Translations under genes and position numbers: made by a program
In this document: positions 8,654 through 17,834 of the stretch, piece after piece
Layout: each line of letters opens with the position of its first letter
How positions within the stretch are numbered: the stretch's first letter is position 1
Origin: Pararcticibacter amylolyticus
Lineage (GTDB): Bacteria > Bacteroidota > Bacteroidia > Sphingobacteriales > Sphingobacteriaceae
Assembly (NCBI RefSeq): GCF_003130405.1
Contig: NZ_QEAS01000004.1
Span: 263,118 to 327,117, forward strand
Direction of reading: 5' to 3'
Length of the DNA stretch: 64,000 nt
The notes under the pieces: generated by a model
Database searches by the model: none
What the model saw: the letters and a program-made list of their open reading frames with translations, nothing else
Told to the model about the DNA's origin: nothing

Positions 8654-9388
8654 CTACCACGGACAAACAGTTTCAGGAAAGTACTCTTCGCTGAAATACT
8701 TTCCCGTTGGCCCATCCTGTCCAATTAGTGCGTATTTGGCAATACGCTGCCCGGCTTGTTCTGGCGTGCTTGTTCCCTGACGCCCGGTAAAGTCTGTTTG
8801 CGTATATCCGGGACAAACGGCGTTTACCTTAAACGGTGTGTTGCGCAGTTCGTAAGCCAGGTTTACGGTATACATATTCAAGGCCGATTTGGAAGATTGA
8901 TAGACGACATATCGTTTAGGATAGTTGTCGCCATAGATGTCAGCTGCCATATTTAGTGACGCCATTGCCGTGCTCACATTTACAATTCTGGGCTCCGCCG
9001 ATTTCCTGAGCAGATCAATAAATGCCCCGGTTATCCGAACTACCCCAAATACATTGGTGTCGTAAACCTTCAGATACTCCTCCGCTGTTGATGTCAATGC
9101 AGACTGTTCGAGCTCACCTGAAATACCCGCATTATTTACTAATACATCCAGTACACTTATTTTTTCGCCAATCGTCTTCCTTGCCGAGTCGACAGATTCC
9201 TGGTTGGTGACATCCAGCGCGATGGCTTCAATATTGCTGAGACCTTCCGCTTTCAGCTTTTCTACCGCTGATCTGCCGTTATCTAAGCTCCGGCTGCCTA
9301 AATAAACAAAGAGTCCATTTTGGGCGAGTATTTTTGCGGTTTCAAAACCGATTCCTTTGTTTGCTCCTGTTACTAATGCTGTTTTCAT
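8654..9388 (-). CDS. Short-chain dehydrogenase/reductase
   Basis: 244 aa classical SDR. The NAD(P)-binding motif is TGANKGIG (residues 7-14), NNAG begins near residue 88, the catalytic Ser is in VNVSTAMAS and the catalytic pair is Y-Q-S-S-K in VYQSSKSALNM. The basic residues after strand 2 (GSRSLDNGRS) favour NADP(H). Plant-carbonyl-reductase-like SDRs of this kind reduce aldehydes and ketones; the substrate is unknown. The upstream AraC-family gene on the same strand, 66 bp away, probably regulates it. Confidence 0.9.
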   Translation of the reverse strand: MKTALVTGANKGIGFETAKILAQNGLFVYLGSRSLDNGRSAVEKLKAEGLSNIEAIALDVTNQESVDSARKTIGEKISVLDVLVNNAGISGELEQSALTSTAEEYLKVYDTNVFGVVRITGAFIDLLRKSAEPRIVNVSTAMASLNMAADIYGDNYPKRYVVYQSSKSALNMYTVNLAYELRNTPFKVNAVCPGYTQTDFTGRQGTSTPEQAGQRIAKYALIGQDGPTGKYFSEEYFPETVCPW

Positions 9389-9454
9389 AAATCTTTATTG
9401 ACTTTATGAAGCGAAGGTAGCAGGATACGGAACAGGTGATCAGGACAAATCCTG

Positions 9455-10354
9455 TTAATTTTGGGACAAATCCCTCAAGTCAGCTAAATAGCGGCTGACG
9501 CTCTTTCCTGTGCTCTTTTTAAAGAGCCGGGAGAAGTACCCGGGATCATTAAAGCCCAGATCATAGGCCAGCTCTTTGACAGAGATACTGGAATATTGAA
9601 GCTTTCTCTGCGCTTCCAGCATCAGACGGTTGGTTATCCATTCTTTGGGCGATATACCTGCGTGTTCCTTCACGATGGCATATAAGGTACTGGATGTAAG
9701 AGCCAGTTTCTCAGCAATACTCTGTACATCGTGCTGCTCTGTCAGATTACTTTCAACTGCCAGCTTAAAGGCGACATATTTTGAAAATTTGGAATTGGCG
9801 TTGATCTCCTGGCCCTGATATTGTTCGAAATAGGCGGTGTTATATTCGGTGAGCAGCGTATGTAAATGTGCCAGGATCACCTCCGCTTTTTTCTGTTTCC
9901 CGGGGGAATGGAGCAGCTGAAACAATCCGGAAAGCAAGTTCTTCACCCTCTTACGGGAAGCCGCATCAAACGCAATAGAATTTACATTGAACGGGTTGAC
10001 AAGAAATGGATAGGGGCCAGGCAATAACGTTAGTGTATGCTCATCGAAAGAAAGCGCATACTGCGGCATATTTTTATCATACGGCAGCTTGGTGACGATC
10101 TGATTGGGTAAACCGAAGGCGAGCTCCCCGCTATTAATAGTAAATTCTTTAAGATCAATCTTAAAAGACGCAGTACCTTGTTCAAGGTATTGAAAATAGT
10201 AAAAGGAGAGACGGTGGGGCTTACGCAGCACCTGAATGACATCATCGGGCAGGGGAACCGCACAGTTTTCATTCAGTGCAATGCAAACCTTGTCATGATT
10301 CCTTATTTTCTCCAGTAAGCCCTTGGTTTCTTCCATCCTGTAAATGTGATTCAT
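9455..10354 (-). CDS. AraC-family transcriptional regulator
   Basis: 299 aa. The last ~100 residues contain the two AraC helix-turn-helix motifs (VQSIAEKLALTSSTLYAIVKEHAG and ISVKELAYDLGFNDPGYFSRLFKK). The N-terminal ~180 residues look like the cupin-type sensing domain. AraC genes that sit directly upstream of an SDR or aldo-keto reductase are common in Bacteroidota and usually activate that enzyme. It starts at a long (808 bp) divergent gap that carries an unusual palindrome. Confidence 0.9.
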   Translation of the reverse strand: MNHIYRMEETKGLLEKIRNHDKVCIALNENCAVPLPDDVIQVLRKPHRLSFYYFQYLEQGTASFKIDLKEFTINSGELAFGLPNQIVTKLPYDKNMPQYALSFDEHTLTLLPGPYPFLVNPFNVNSIAFDAASRKRVKNLLSGLFQLLHSPGKQKKAEVILAHLHTLLTEYNTAYFEQYQGQEINANSKFSKYVAFKLAVESNLTEQHDVQSIAEKLALTSSTLYAIVKEHAGISPKEWITNRLMLEAQRKLQYSSISVKELAYDLGFNDPGYFSRLFKKSTGKSVSRYLADLRDLSQN

Positions 10355-11162
10355 CGCTTGTCAGCAACCAGCTTTTTTATTTGTATGCAGGAAGTGACCG
10401 TAAAGTGTATTATTCCCTCTAAAGCAGCCTACATAATAAAAGCCTTTGTTAAACAAATGTATAAAATCCGAATATTTTAATTGTCTGTTTATATGGCTTA
10501 TGTAATGATATTTACATTATTATAATATTTAGCCTCCATCTTATCGATTCAAAAATGATGTTGCAGCAATTAGCCATAATTAAATCCGAAGGCTTTGAGA
10601 TTAATTGTACTTGCTTGGCAGAATGGTTATGGGGAATTATCACCATTTTGCGTCCTCGCTTTTAAAGCTCGTTTACCCAAAAGCACCTTGTTTGTACCAT
10701 AAGTGCACCATGAGTGCACCTTTTTGTAGATAAAGGTGCACTCATGGTGCACTTATGGTACATTCGGTGTACAAACAGTTGGAAGAAATTACAAAGAATG
10801 TTTGATGCAAGCATAGTGTGAGGATAAAGTTGTCCTTAACAAGATGCAGATCCATCTGGAAGATAGCCCACTTAAGGATCTTCATAATCCCGCGCATCTT
10901 TCTGTAACAGCGAATATAAAAGGATGCAATTTGCGATGGACCTTTTTTCTAAGTGAGACCGCGAAGCAGCTTGAGTGAACTATGTTCTAGGCTTGAAAGT
11001 TTTCTGATTATTAGCTTCTTAGGGTTCTTGTAAATGCCTATCATTAGCTATTGCAGTCTACCGGCTATTGCTATAGCTTTATGAATAACAGGAAGAGGAA
11101 CAGGATCTTTTTTGTTTCTGATTGAGGCTCTGTGTTTCGCAACTTTTGAATATTAAATTCCG
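10355..11162. other. 808-bp divergent gap with a perfect palindrome
   Basis: This gap separates the AraC gene (minus) from a hydrolase gene (plus). The dominant structure is the palindrome at 10689-10777. A 44-codon frame at 10844-10978 (MQIHLEDSPLK...) has no recognisable relatives and no clear ribosome site, so it is not called. A small ATGTAA-N6-TTACAT palindrome lies near 10499-10516. No tRNA-like or riboswitch-like structure was recognised. Confidence 0.5.
10689..10777. repeat. Perfect 30-bp-arm inverted repeat with nested outer repeat
   Basis: Arms 10694-10723 and 10732-10761 are exact complements over 30 bp, separated by 8 bp (TTGTAGAT). Each arm holds two copies of the self-complementary core GTGCAC. 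An outer inverted repeat, TGTTTGTAC at 10689-10697 and GTACAAACA at 10769-10777, brackets it. The site lies between divergent genes, so it is not a terminator for either. It could be a protein-binding palindrome, a small mobile palindromic element, or a structured RNA. Confidence 0.8.
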
Positions 11163-12512
11163 ATGAACACGATCAACAGCATAGCAACAGCCATTAAGCC
11201 AAATCCGCTTTTAAAAATAAACGAGATCGTTGATCTTAACCGGCCTTTTGAATGGATTGAATATGATACTGCAATTCTTGTAGTCCACGGGATCGGAAAC
11301 CAGCTCCCCATGGAGACGATCGACCAGTTTGGGAAAGGGCTCGTCAAGCAGCTGAAGGCTTGTTACGAAAGAACCACCGGCCAGTCTTTCTTCGAACATT
11401 TTGTAGTGGAGCATGTGATAGTGAATAAAAAGGCAGATGAAGGTGCACGTGACTGGTTTGATAATGTAGTACGCATTCGCAAAAGAGATGATCTAACTGC
11501 TCCGGCCATTGACATATATGAATATTACTGGGCCTACTATACCGAAGGCAAGGCGGATTGGTCTGATATTAATCAGTGGTTGCAAGGCGTAGTAAAGGGT
11601 GCTGGTAAATTTTACAAGAGGAATATGGATTTTGCCAAAGCTGCCGGAGACCGGAGTCTGTTGACGTATTACCAAGGCCAGACTAACTGGAAATATTTCC
11701 TGTTTATTCGCTTGATAGCCCAGGTTGTTGTGGGAGGAAGACTATTAATCGACTTTATTGTAAAGCTTCTGTCGCTTGTGCCGGTATTGGGCTCGCTGAT
11801 AGGAAGCTTCGTGTCGAATTATATAACAAGGGAGAAAAATGCCATTGCTAATATTCTGGGAGATGTGATTGTATACAATGTCACGGACACAAAATCGAAA
11901 TACTACGCAGTTAGAAGAGAAATATTGGACGGGGCTGTAAGAGCCATTAAATTTCTCCTCGAAAAGAAGAAAAGCGTGGCAGAGGCAGTTCAGGGTTTTG
12001 AGCAGGATGCTTATCCCTCAGTGATTGTGGCAGGCCATTCGTTGGGGAGCCAGGTGTCATATGATGCTTTGAACAGAATAAACTTTTTAATTAACAAAAA
12101 TGGGATTAAGTGCAGGAGTGTTGGAGATAAGCTTAAAGGGTTTGTAACCTTCGGTTGCCCGCTTGACAAGATCGCTTTCTTCCTCCGGGAGAATATTCCT
12201 GATGAGCAATTTGTGCGGCAACAATTATTAAACAATTTTCTTGGTTTTAAACAAAAGGGCTGGAATGCCGGAGTAGTGCAGCCAGAAGATTTCTTTCAAA
12301 TCGAAAATACCCTTGTAAAGAATTTGGAGCAGGTAAAGTGGCGGAATTACTATGATGAAAAGGACTACGTCAGCGGTAACCTCGATTATTACAGCGGACT
12401 CACTAATATCGATTGCCAATTTGACCGCAAGGAATTTTTTGCCTTTACGCACGGAGACTACTGGACCTGCGACCTGTTCTATCAGGACTTTATCAATGAA
12501 TTTCTCTCATGA
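11163..12512 (+). CDS. Lipase-like alpha/beta hydrolase
   Basis: 449 aa. The N-terminal VVHGIGNQLP (about residue 41) is the oxyanion-loop motif of alpha/beta hydrolases of the lipase/PGAP1-like type, and the nucleophile elbow is GHSLGSQ with S293. A hydrophobic stretch at about residues 180-220 may associate with the membrane. The large insertion between the HG motif and the elbow, and the His near the C-terminus (FAFTHGDYW), are consistent with a full triad. No signal peptide is visible, so it is probably cytosolic or membrane-associated. Substrate unknown. The gene is preceded by the 808-bp gap and stands alone. Confidence 0.75.
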   Translation: MNTINSIATAIKPNPLLKINEIVDLNRPFEWIEYDTAILVVHGIGNQLPMETIDQFGKGLVKQLKACYERTTGQSFFEHFVVEHVIVNKKADEGARDWFDNVVRIRKRDDLTAPAIDIYEYYWAYYTEGKADWSDINQWLQGVVKGAGKFYKRNMDFAKAAGDRSLLTYYQGQTNWKYFLFIRLIAQVVVGGRLLIDFIVKLLSLVPVLGSLIGSFVSNYITREKNAIANILGDVIVYNVTDTKSKYYAVRREILDGAVRAIKFLLEKKKSVAEAVQGFEQDAYPSVIVAGHSLGSQVSYDALNRINFLINKNGIKCRSVGDKLKGFVTFGCPLDKIAFFLRENIPDEQFVRQQLLNNFLGFKQKGWNAGVVQPEDFFQIENTLVKNLEQVKWRNYYDEKDYVSGNLDYYSGLTNIDCQFDRKEFFAFTHGDYWTCDLFYQDFINEFLS

Positions 12513-12731
12513 GGAGTTTCCTTTCTGCATCGGCCGTCAATGTAGTTAGAGAGAGATTATAATGCCCTTTACGATCCTGGATTTTTTTACCCGAAATATA
12601 AAATTGAGACGATTAGACAAAAGATTGAACAGATAATATAAGATTCATTCGTTTAATTTGGTTATAAATAGGTCTCAGCGAGAAATTACGGTACCAGGCA
12701 AGTGGTGTGTGTGTTTATAGAACTAACTTTT

Positions 12732-12959
12732 ATGAAGCTGAAACGGTATTTTTTGTTAGGGGGCTTAATTATTTCGTGCCATACTTTTACTCAAAAACCA
12801 CACACAGGATTTATGTCAAAGAATAGTGCATCAACAGTAAGTAAAACTGCTGATGGCAAATTAGTCTATAAAACTGATAAAAATACACCAATCAGAAATT
12901 CAGTCCCTAATAATCTGATGGAAAGGCACCAAGGGTGGCAATATCATGTTAAGACCTAA
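12732..12959 (+). CDS. Small exported hypothetical protein, 75 aa
   Basis: 75 aa from the ATG at 12732 (MKLKRYFLLGGLIISCH), which opens a typical signal peptide; an in-frame ATG at 12702 would bury it. The cysteine at about residue 16 may be a lipid-attachment site, although the lipobox is weak. The mature part is short, polar and unrecognised. It is flanked by gaps and has no obvious partner. Confidence 0.5.
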   Translation: MKLKRYFLLGGLIISCHTFTQKPHTGFMSKNSASTVSKTADGKLVYKTDKNTPIRNSVPNNLMERHQGWQYHVKT

Positions 12960-13134
12960 AGACATATCCTACCGTTAAACACACTTAATTAGCTGGTCTC
13001 ATTCATTTAAAACCGGAAGGAGGATAACTGTTATGTCATAATTCTATATTTCCCGATACAATCTGCTAAAGTTAAAAAAGACACACATATCAATTTTACC
13101 GTTATTAGTATTTATTAACCAATTTTCTGATATT

Positions 13135-14481
13135 ATGGAGAAACGACGAGATTTTATTAAAAAAGTGGCTGTTGCATCGGCCGGAGTAATAGCAGGCAAC
13201 AGCCTGTTCGGCATGAGCGCAAAAAGTTACCGGAATATTATAGGAGCTAACGAACGCATACACCTTGCCATCATCGGCCTGAATGGACGCGGCTCTACCA
13301 TGGCCGGCACTTTCGCAAGGCAAAAGAATGCAGAGATATCGACACTTTGCGACGTTGATACCCGCGTTTTTGCCAAAGCACTGAAATCTGTAGCCTCAAA
13401 CAAACAAATAAGCGTCCCAAAAACCGAAGGCGACTGCCGCAAGGTGATGCAGGATAAGAATATTGATGCCATCTACATCGCCACGCCCGATCACTGGCAC
13501 ACACCTCTTACCATTATGGGTTGTCAGGCCGGGAAACATGTATATGTGGAGAAGCCTCTAAGTCATAACCCGCACGAGGGCGAACTGGCTATTGCCGCTG
13601 CCCGTAAATATAACAGGGTAGTGCAAATGGGGGCTCAACGTCGTTCGGCTCCGGTACTGACCGAAGGTATACAGCAACTGCACGAAGGGATCATTGGTCG
13701 CGTTTACTATGCCAAGACCTGGTATACTAACGACCGTAAAGCTACTTTCCTGACCCCCGGTACTGCGCCTGCAGAGTTAAATTACGACCTGTGGCAAGGC
13801 CCGGCACCGCGTCTGGCTTATCAAAATGGGCTGATCCATTACAACTGGCATTGGTTTTGGCATTGGGGAACCGGCGAAGCGCTGAACAATGGAACCCATG
13901 AAGTTGATATAGCCCGCTGGGGATTAGGGGTTGATTATCCCATAAAAGTAAGCTCCTCGGGCGGACGCTACGCGTTTAAGGACGATTGGCAAACACCGGA
14001 TACGCAGGTGGTAACACTGGAATATCCCGACAGGAAAATGATCATGTGGGAAAGCAGCAGTGCCAACGGGCGAAGAATTGAAGGGGATGAGCGCGGGGTT
14101 ATCTTTTACGGCGAGAATGGAAGCCTGAGCACCGGGAACGACGCTTACAAGGTTTTCGATCTGAAGGGCAAGCTGACAAAAGAAGTGGCCTCCAAAGATA
14201 AGGAAGAAACTATGCAGGGCCGTAATACAGCCACTGTCAGCCTGAGTTTGGATAGTATGCATGCGGCTGATTTCTTGGATGCAATACGTCAGAACCGCAA
14301 GCCAAACTGCGATGTGGAGACCGGGCATAAAAGTATTATCGGTATGCAGCTCAGCAACATTGCATGGCGAGTGGGCCGCGAACTGCGTCTTGACCCCAAA
14401 AACGGTCACATCCTGAATGATCCTGAGGCTGAAAAGCTATGGAAGCGTAGCTACGAGCCAGGTTGGGAACCCAAGGTTTAA
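13135..14481 (+). CDS. Tat-exported Gfo/Idh/MocA-family oxidoreductase
   Basis: 448 aa. The N-terminus has RRDFIKK at residues 4-10, a twin-arginine signal, followed by the hydrophobic VAVASAGVIAGNSLFGM. The Rossmann motif is AIIGLNGRG, then CDVD, and the signature EKPLS marks the catalytic lysine region. The C-terminal domain contains HYNWHWFWHWGTGEALNNGTHEVDIARWG, in which the His of the THEVD motif is the usual active-site residue (quoted only in part by motif). These enzymes oxidise or dehydrate sugars with tightly bound NAD(P) in the periplasm. It is paired with a secreted TIM-barrel isomerase 31 bp downstream, a standard sugar-catabolic arrangement in Bacteroidota. Confidence 0.9.
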   Translation: MEKRRDFIKKVAVASAGVIAGNSLFGMSAKSYRNIIGANERIHLAIIGLNGRGSTMAGTFARQKNAEISTLCDVDTRVFAKALKSVASNKQISVPKTEGDCRKVMQDKNIDAIYIATPDHWHTPLTIMGCQAGKHVYVEKPLSHNPHEGELAIAAARKYNRVVQMGAQRRSAPVLTEGIQQLHEGIIGRVYYAKTWYTNDRKATFLTPGTAPAELNYDLWQGPAPRLAYQNGLIHYNWHWFWHWGTGEALNNGTHEVDIARWGLGVDYPIKVSSSGGRYAFKDDWQTPDTQVVTLEYPDRKMIMWESSSANGRRIEGDERGVIFYGENGSLSTGNDAYKVFDLKGKLTKEVASKDKEETMQGRNTATVSLSLDSMHAADFLDAIRQNRKPNCDVETGHKSIIGMQLSNIAWRVGRELRLDPKNGHILNDPEAEKLWKRSYEPGWEPKV

Positions 14482-14512
14482 TGAATTAACGACTAAATAT
14501 CAATTTCAAAGT

Positions 14513-15382
14513 ATGATCCGTCACCTGAAAAAAGGATTACTAACGCTGTTTTTAATAACAGGTCTAACCAGTGGCCAGACGTTCGCCCAAAAACAATTAT
14601 TCCCGGAAGCGCCGGGTATGGTTTCGTACACTTACAGAAATCAGTTTGCTCAGGATGTGCCCGGAACGCTGGATGTGTTAAAAGGACTCGGGATAACTGA
14701 TATCGAATTTTCGAGCCTGTTTAAACAAACCCCTGACGGCTTACGCAAAATGTGCGATGCCAGGGGAATCAAATGTTCGTCGTACGGTGTGAGTTATGAA
14801 GATCTGGTAAATAAGACTGATGAAGTGGGAAAGGCTGCCTTAACTCTGGGTGCAAAGTATGTCAGGATATCCAGTATCCCCCACAAAGGCGCTTTCACAT
14901 TAGAGAATGCTAAACAGGCGGTTGCCGATTTTAATAAGTACGGCAAGCTGTTAAAAGATAAGTACGGCCTTACTTTCATTTATCACAATCACGGTTTCGA
15001 GTTTGAACCTTACCAGGATGGTACACTGTATGACTACCTGCTGAAAAATACCGATCCCAAATATGTAGGCATGGAACTTGATATCCTCTGGGCATTTTTT
15101 CCGGGGCAGGATCCTGCGCAACTGCTGGCGAAATACAGCAACCGCTATAAGGCCCTTCACATGAAGGATCTGAAGAAAGGTGTTGAACGTGGCAGCCTTT
15201 CGGGGACTACAGCGAAGGATAATGATGTGATTTTAGGCACCGGTCAGATTGATATTCCGGCTGTGATAAAAGCAGCGCGTAAAGCCGGCGTAAAACATTA
15301 TTATATTGAGGACGAAAGCAGTTCAGCCGTTACTCAGGTGCCTGAGAGTATAAAATATCTTAATAGCTTAAAAAAAGATTAA
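14513..15382 (+). CDS. Exported sugar phosphate isomerase/epimerase-like TIM barrel
   Basis: 289 aa from the ATG at 14513, which gives a signal peptide (KKGLLTLFLITGLTSGQTFAQ); an in-frame start within the upstream gene would not. It belongs to the xylose-isomerase-like AP-endonuclease-2 family: YHNHGFEF, GMELDILWAF, ALHMKDLKKG and YYIEDESS supply the expected Glu/Asp/His/Glu metal ligands. It probably acts in the periplasm with the preceding oxidoreductase on a keto-sugar intermediate. The operon ends in a strong hairpin at 15475-15510. Confidence 0.88.
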   Translation: MIRHLKKGLLTLFLITGLTSGQTFAQKQLFPEAPGMVSYTYRNQFAQDVPGTLDVLKGLGITDIEFSSLFKQTPDGLRKMCDARGIKCSSYGVSYEDLVNKTDEVGKAALTLGAKYVRISSIPHKGAFTLENAKQAVADFNKYGKLLKDKYGLTFIYHNHGFEFEPYQDGTLYDYLLKNTDPKYVGMELDILWAFFPGQDPAQLLAKYSNRYKALHMKDLKKGVERGSLSGTTAKDNDVILGTGQIDIPAVIKAARKAGVKHYYIEDESSSAVTQVPESIKYLNSLKKD

Positions 15383-15474
15383 ACATTGGCCCGCGTGACG
15401 GCGATGAGCTTAAACTGGGGTACTGATAGCGGTAAGCTGTATAAAATAAGCAAGAAGTAATTTAAATGATCTGT

Positions 15475-15510
15475 ATAAATAATGGCGCCTCGCCAGGCGC
15501 CATTATTTAT
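15475..15510. terminator. Bidirectional intrinsic terminator
   Basis: Perfect 15-bp arms at 15475-15489 and 15496-15510, loop TCGCCA. GC-rich core GGCGCC flanked by ATAAATAAT and ATTATTTAT supplies U-tracts on both strands. It lies between the convergent isomerase and HxlR genes and can serve both. Confidence 0.85.
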
Positions 15511-15519
15511 TCCTATTCT

Positions 15520-15846
15520 TTAGTTAACATACTCAAGTCCCCACTTATGTAATTCATTAATAATTGGCTCTAACTTTTCTCCTTTCGTGGTCAGGGTATA
15601 TTCTACCGTAGGAGGTACGGTTGCAAAAACTTTCCTGGAGACAATTCCATTCGCCTCCATATTCTTCAATTCCTTTACCAGCATCCGGGTATTTATGTTC
15701 GGGATAAGCCGCTCTAATTCGCTGAAACGCCTTGTGCCCGGGAATAAGGCATAGATAATTGACATAGACCACTTTCCGCCGATTATGCTCAGGATTTCCT
15801 GCAGCGCACATCTTTCATTACTTTTTTTTATTTTTTTATCAATCAT
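15520..15846 (-). CDS. HxlR-family transcriptional regulator
   Basis: 108 aa, one HxlR winged helix. It has the N-terminal Cys (ERCALQEIL, C13) used for redox sensing in several family members, then IIGGKWSMSIIYAL, RRFSELERLIPNINTRMLVKELK and the wing PTVEYTLTTKGEKLEPII. It is divergent from an SDR gene that it probably controls in response to electrophiles or oxidants. A run of TTTACTTT/AAAGTAAAG words and a GTAC-ended motif lie between the two genes. Confidence 0.9.
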   Translation of the reverse strand: MIDKKIKKSNERCALQEILSIIGGKWSMSIIYALFPGTRRFSELERLIPNINTRMLVKELKNMEANGIVSRKVFATVPPTVEYTLTTKGEKLEPIINELHKWGLEYVN

Positions 15847-15888
15847 AAGTACCTGATCCTGTTTAAAGCTTTACTTTATGGCATTACT

Positions 15889-15906
15889 GTACATTCGTGT
15901 AAGTAC
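15889..15906. promoter_or_regulatory. Candidate HxlR operator
   Basis: GTACATTCGTGTAAGTAC, an 18-bp site with GTAC at both ends and partial dyad symmetry, lies between the divergent HxlR and SDR genes. AAAGTAAAG and TTTACTTT words flank it. HxlR/YodB-type sites are short palindromes in exactly this place, but the consensus for this regulator is unknown. Confidence 0.4.
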
Positions 15907-15957
15907 TTTCAAAAGTAAAGTAATGTATTTTACTTTGCAACTCATTCTAAAAACAAC

Positions 15958-16731
15958 ATGGAAAATTCATTAAAAGGACAGGTCGCCCTGGTAACAGGAG
16001 GAACAAAAGGTATCGGAAAAGCGATTGCCGATAAGTTAAGCAGTGCAGGTGCTGAAGTGGTAGTAACTGCACGAACAGCACCGGCCGAGAACCCGAACGG
16101 TCATTATTTCATACCGGCAGACCTTACACAAGCGGAAGATGCAGAAACGATAGCGATAGAAATTTTGAGAAAATACGGCAGGATAGACATTATCATCAAT
16201 AATGCAGGTGCTAATTTAAGCCCCGGTGGTGGCTTCAGTACGCTTTCGGATGAACATTGGTACAACGACTGGCAGTTGAATTTCATGTCGGTTGTGCGCA
16301 TCAATAAAGCCTTATTGCCTGCAATGACCGAACAGAGAAGTGGTGTAATCATCAACATTTCGACAGGTGCGGCAAAGCAACCGATCTGGGGGATGACCAT
16401 GTCGTACTCATCTGCAAAAGCAGCATTGAATGCATACAGCAAGGCGCTGGCGGGTGAACTGGGTCCCAAAGGCATACGTGTAAACGTAGTTTCTCCAGGG
16501 GTAGTAAAAACGCCCTTAATGCTTGATTTTATTGAGAACCTGGCAAAGTCATCAAATAGTACGGTAGAAGAAGTATTTCAGGGGGTAATGGACAAGGTCG
16601 GCGTGCCTTTAGGCAGAATGGCCGAGCCCGAAGAAATCGCCGGCCTTGTAGCATTTCTTGTTTCGCCGGAAGCGAAATATATTACGGGGACGAATTATTC
16701 AGTCGATGGTGGTGCTGCCCCTTCGGTATAA
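15958..16731 (+). CDS. SDR-family oxidoreductase
   Basis: 257 aa classical SDR. TGGTKGIGKA is the nucleotide loop, NNAG the structural motif, ISTGA carries the catalytic Ser, and YSSAKAALN the YxxxK pair. The C-terminal GTNYSVDGGAAPSV is typical of FabG-like members. The N-terminal TARTAPAEN after strand 2 suggests NADP(H). It is divergent from HxlR and 90 bp upstream of an aldo-keto reductase gene, so both enzymes may respond to the same reactive-carbonyl stress. Confidence 0.9.
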   Translation: MENSLKGQVALVTGGTKGIGKAIADKLSSAGAEVVVTARTAPAENPNGHYFIPADLTQAEDAETIAIEILRKYGRIDIIINNAGANLSPGGGFSTLSDEHWYNDWQLNFMSVVRINKALLPAMTEQRSGVIINISTGAAKQPIWGMTMSYSSAKAALNAYSKALAGELGPKGIRVNVVSPGVVKTPLMLDFIENLAKSSNSTVEEVFQGVMDKVGVPLGRMAEPEEIAGLVAFLVSPEAKYITGTNYSVDGGAAPSV

Positions 16732-16821
16732 AGTTGCTTTTTCTATAGCTTTCCTTGATTTGCTTACAAGCTTCAGGGGTTTGCATACATGTATCAGATT
16801 TGGCTTACCGACCTTTGAATC

Positions 16822-17826
16822 ATGGAAATAAAACAAGTTGCATTGGGCAGCCAGGGATTGGTTGTGCCGGTGATTGGCCTGGGCTGCATGGGCATGACGG
16901 GCTTTGAAGAGGGACATATGTACGGCCCTGCGGATGAGCAGGAGGCCATTGCGACGATTCACCGTTCGCTCGAACTGGGTGGTAATTTTCTCGATACTGC
17001 CGATCTGTACGGGCCGCTGAAGAATGAGCAGCTCATAGCGAAGGCAATCAGCGGTAAACGCGATCAGTATATTCTGGCCACCAAGTTTGGCTGGGAAATC
17101 GATGACAACAATAAGGTGACCTGGGCCATCAACGGCAAAAAGGACTATGTGAAGAAATCCCTTGAGCGTTCGCTAAAGAATCTCAATACGGATTACATCG
17201 ATCTGTATTACCTGCACCGCCTGGATAAAAATACGCCGGTAGAGGAAACGGTTGAAGCCATGGCGGAGCTTGTTAAAGAAGGTAAGGTAGGCTATATCGG
17301 TCTGTCTGAGGTATCGTCTGAAACGGTTAAGCGTGCACATGCTGTACACCCTGTTACTGCGGTACAAAGTGAGTATTCTTTATTTGAACGGACAGTGGAA
17401 GAACGCGGAGTGTTAGTAACGTTAAATGAACTTGGTATCGGGTTTGTAGCTTACTCACCATTGGGCCGCGGTTTTTTGTCGGGACAGATCAAAAACATCG
17501 ACGATCTGCCGGAGAATGATTTTCGCAGGGCGATCCCGCGTTTCCAGGGCGAAATGTTTAATAAGAATATTGAACTGGTTAAGGCAATTGAAGACATTGC
17601 AGAAGTAAAGAACGTGACTTCTTCACAACTGGCATTGGCCTGGATCATGAGTAAGGGGATTGTACCGATCCCGGGAACGAAACGCAGAAAATACCTGGAG
17701 CAAAACCTTGCTGCGACTACTATTGAGCTGACAGAGGCTGATCTTTTGCAACTGGAAAGCATAGTCCCTTTAGGTACAGATACTGGTGCACCTTATGATG
17801 AGTTCAGTATGGGTTTAATTGATTAA
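16822..17826 (+). CDS. Aldo/keto reductase
   Basis: 334 aa TIM-barrel AKR of the YajO/YghZ-like group. The catalytic tetrad is visible: Asp and Tyr in DTADLYG, Lys in ATKFGWE and His in YLHRLDKN. The C-terminal NADPH-binding part is GIVPIPGTKRRKYLEQNL. It reduces aldehydes or ketones with NADPH in the cytosol; the substrate is unknown. The AraC-family gene starts 8 bp after its stop, so the two are co-transcribed. Confidence 0.92.
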   Translation: MEIKQVALGSQGLVVPVIGLGCMGMTGFEEGHMYGPADEQEAIATIHRSLELGGNFLDTADLYGPLKNEQLIAKAISGKRDQYILATKFGWEIDDNNKVTWAINGKKDYVKKSLERSLKNLNTDYIDLYYLHRLDKNTPVEETVEAMAELVKEGKVGYIGLSEVSSETVKRAHAVHPVTAVQSEYSLFERTVEERGVLVTLNELGIGFVAYSPLGRGFLSGQIKNIDDLPENDFRRAIPRFQGEMFNKNIELVKAIEDIAEVKNVTSSQLALAWIMSKGIVPIPGTKRRKYLEQNLAATTIELTEADLLQLESIVPLGTDTGAPYDEFSMGLID

Positions 17827-17834
17827 ATTTGTTT

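Noticed and set aside
10844..10978. 44-codon frame (MQIHLEDSPLK...) in the divergent gap
   Set aside because: No ribosome site, no family likeness and ordinary composition; too weak to call a gene.
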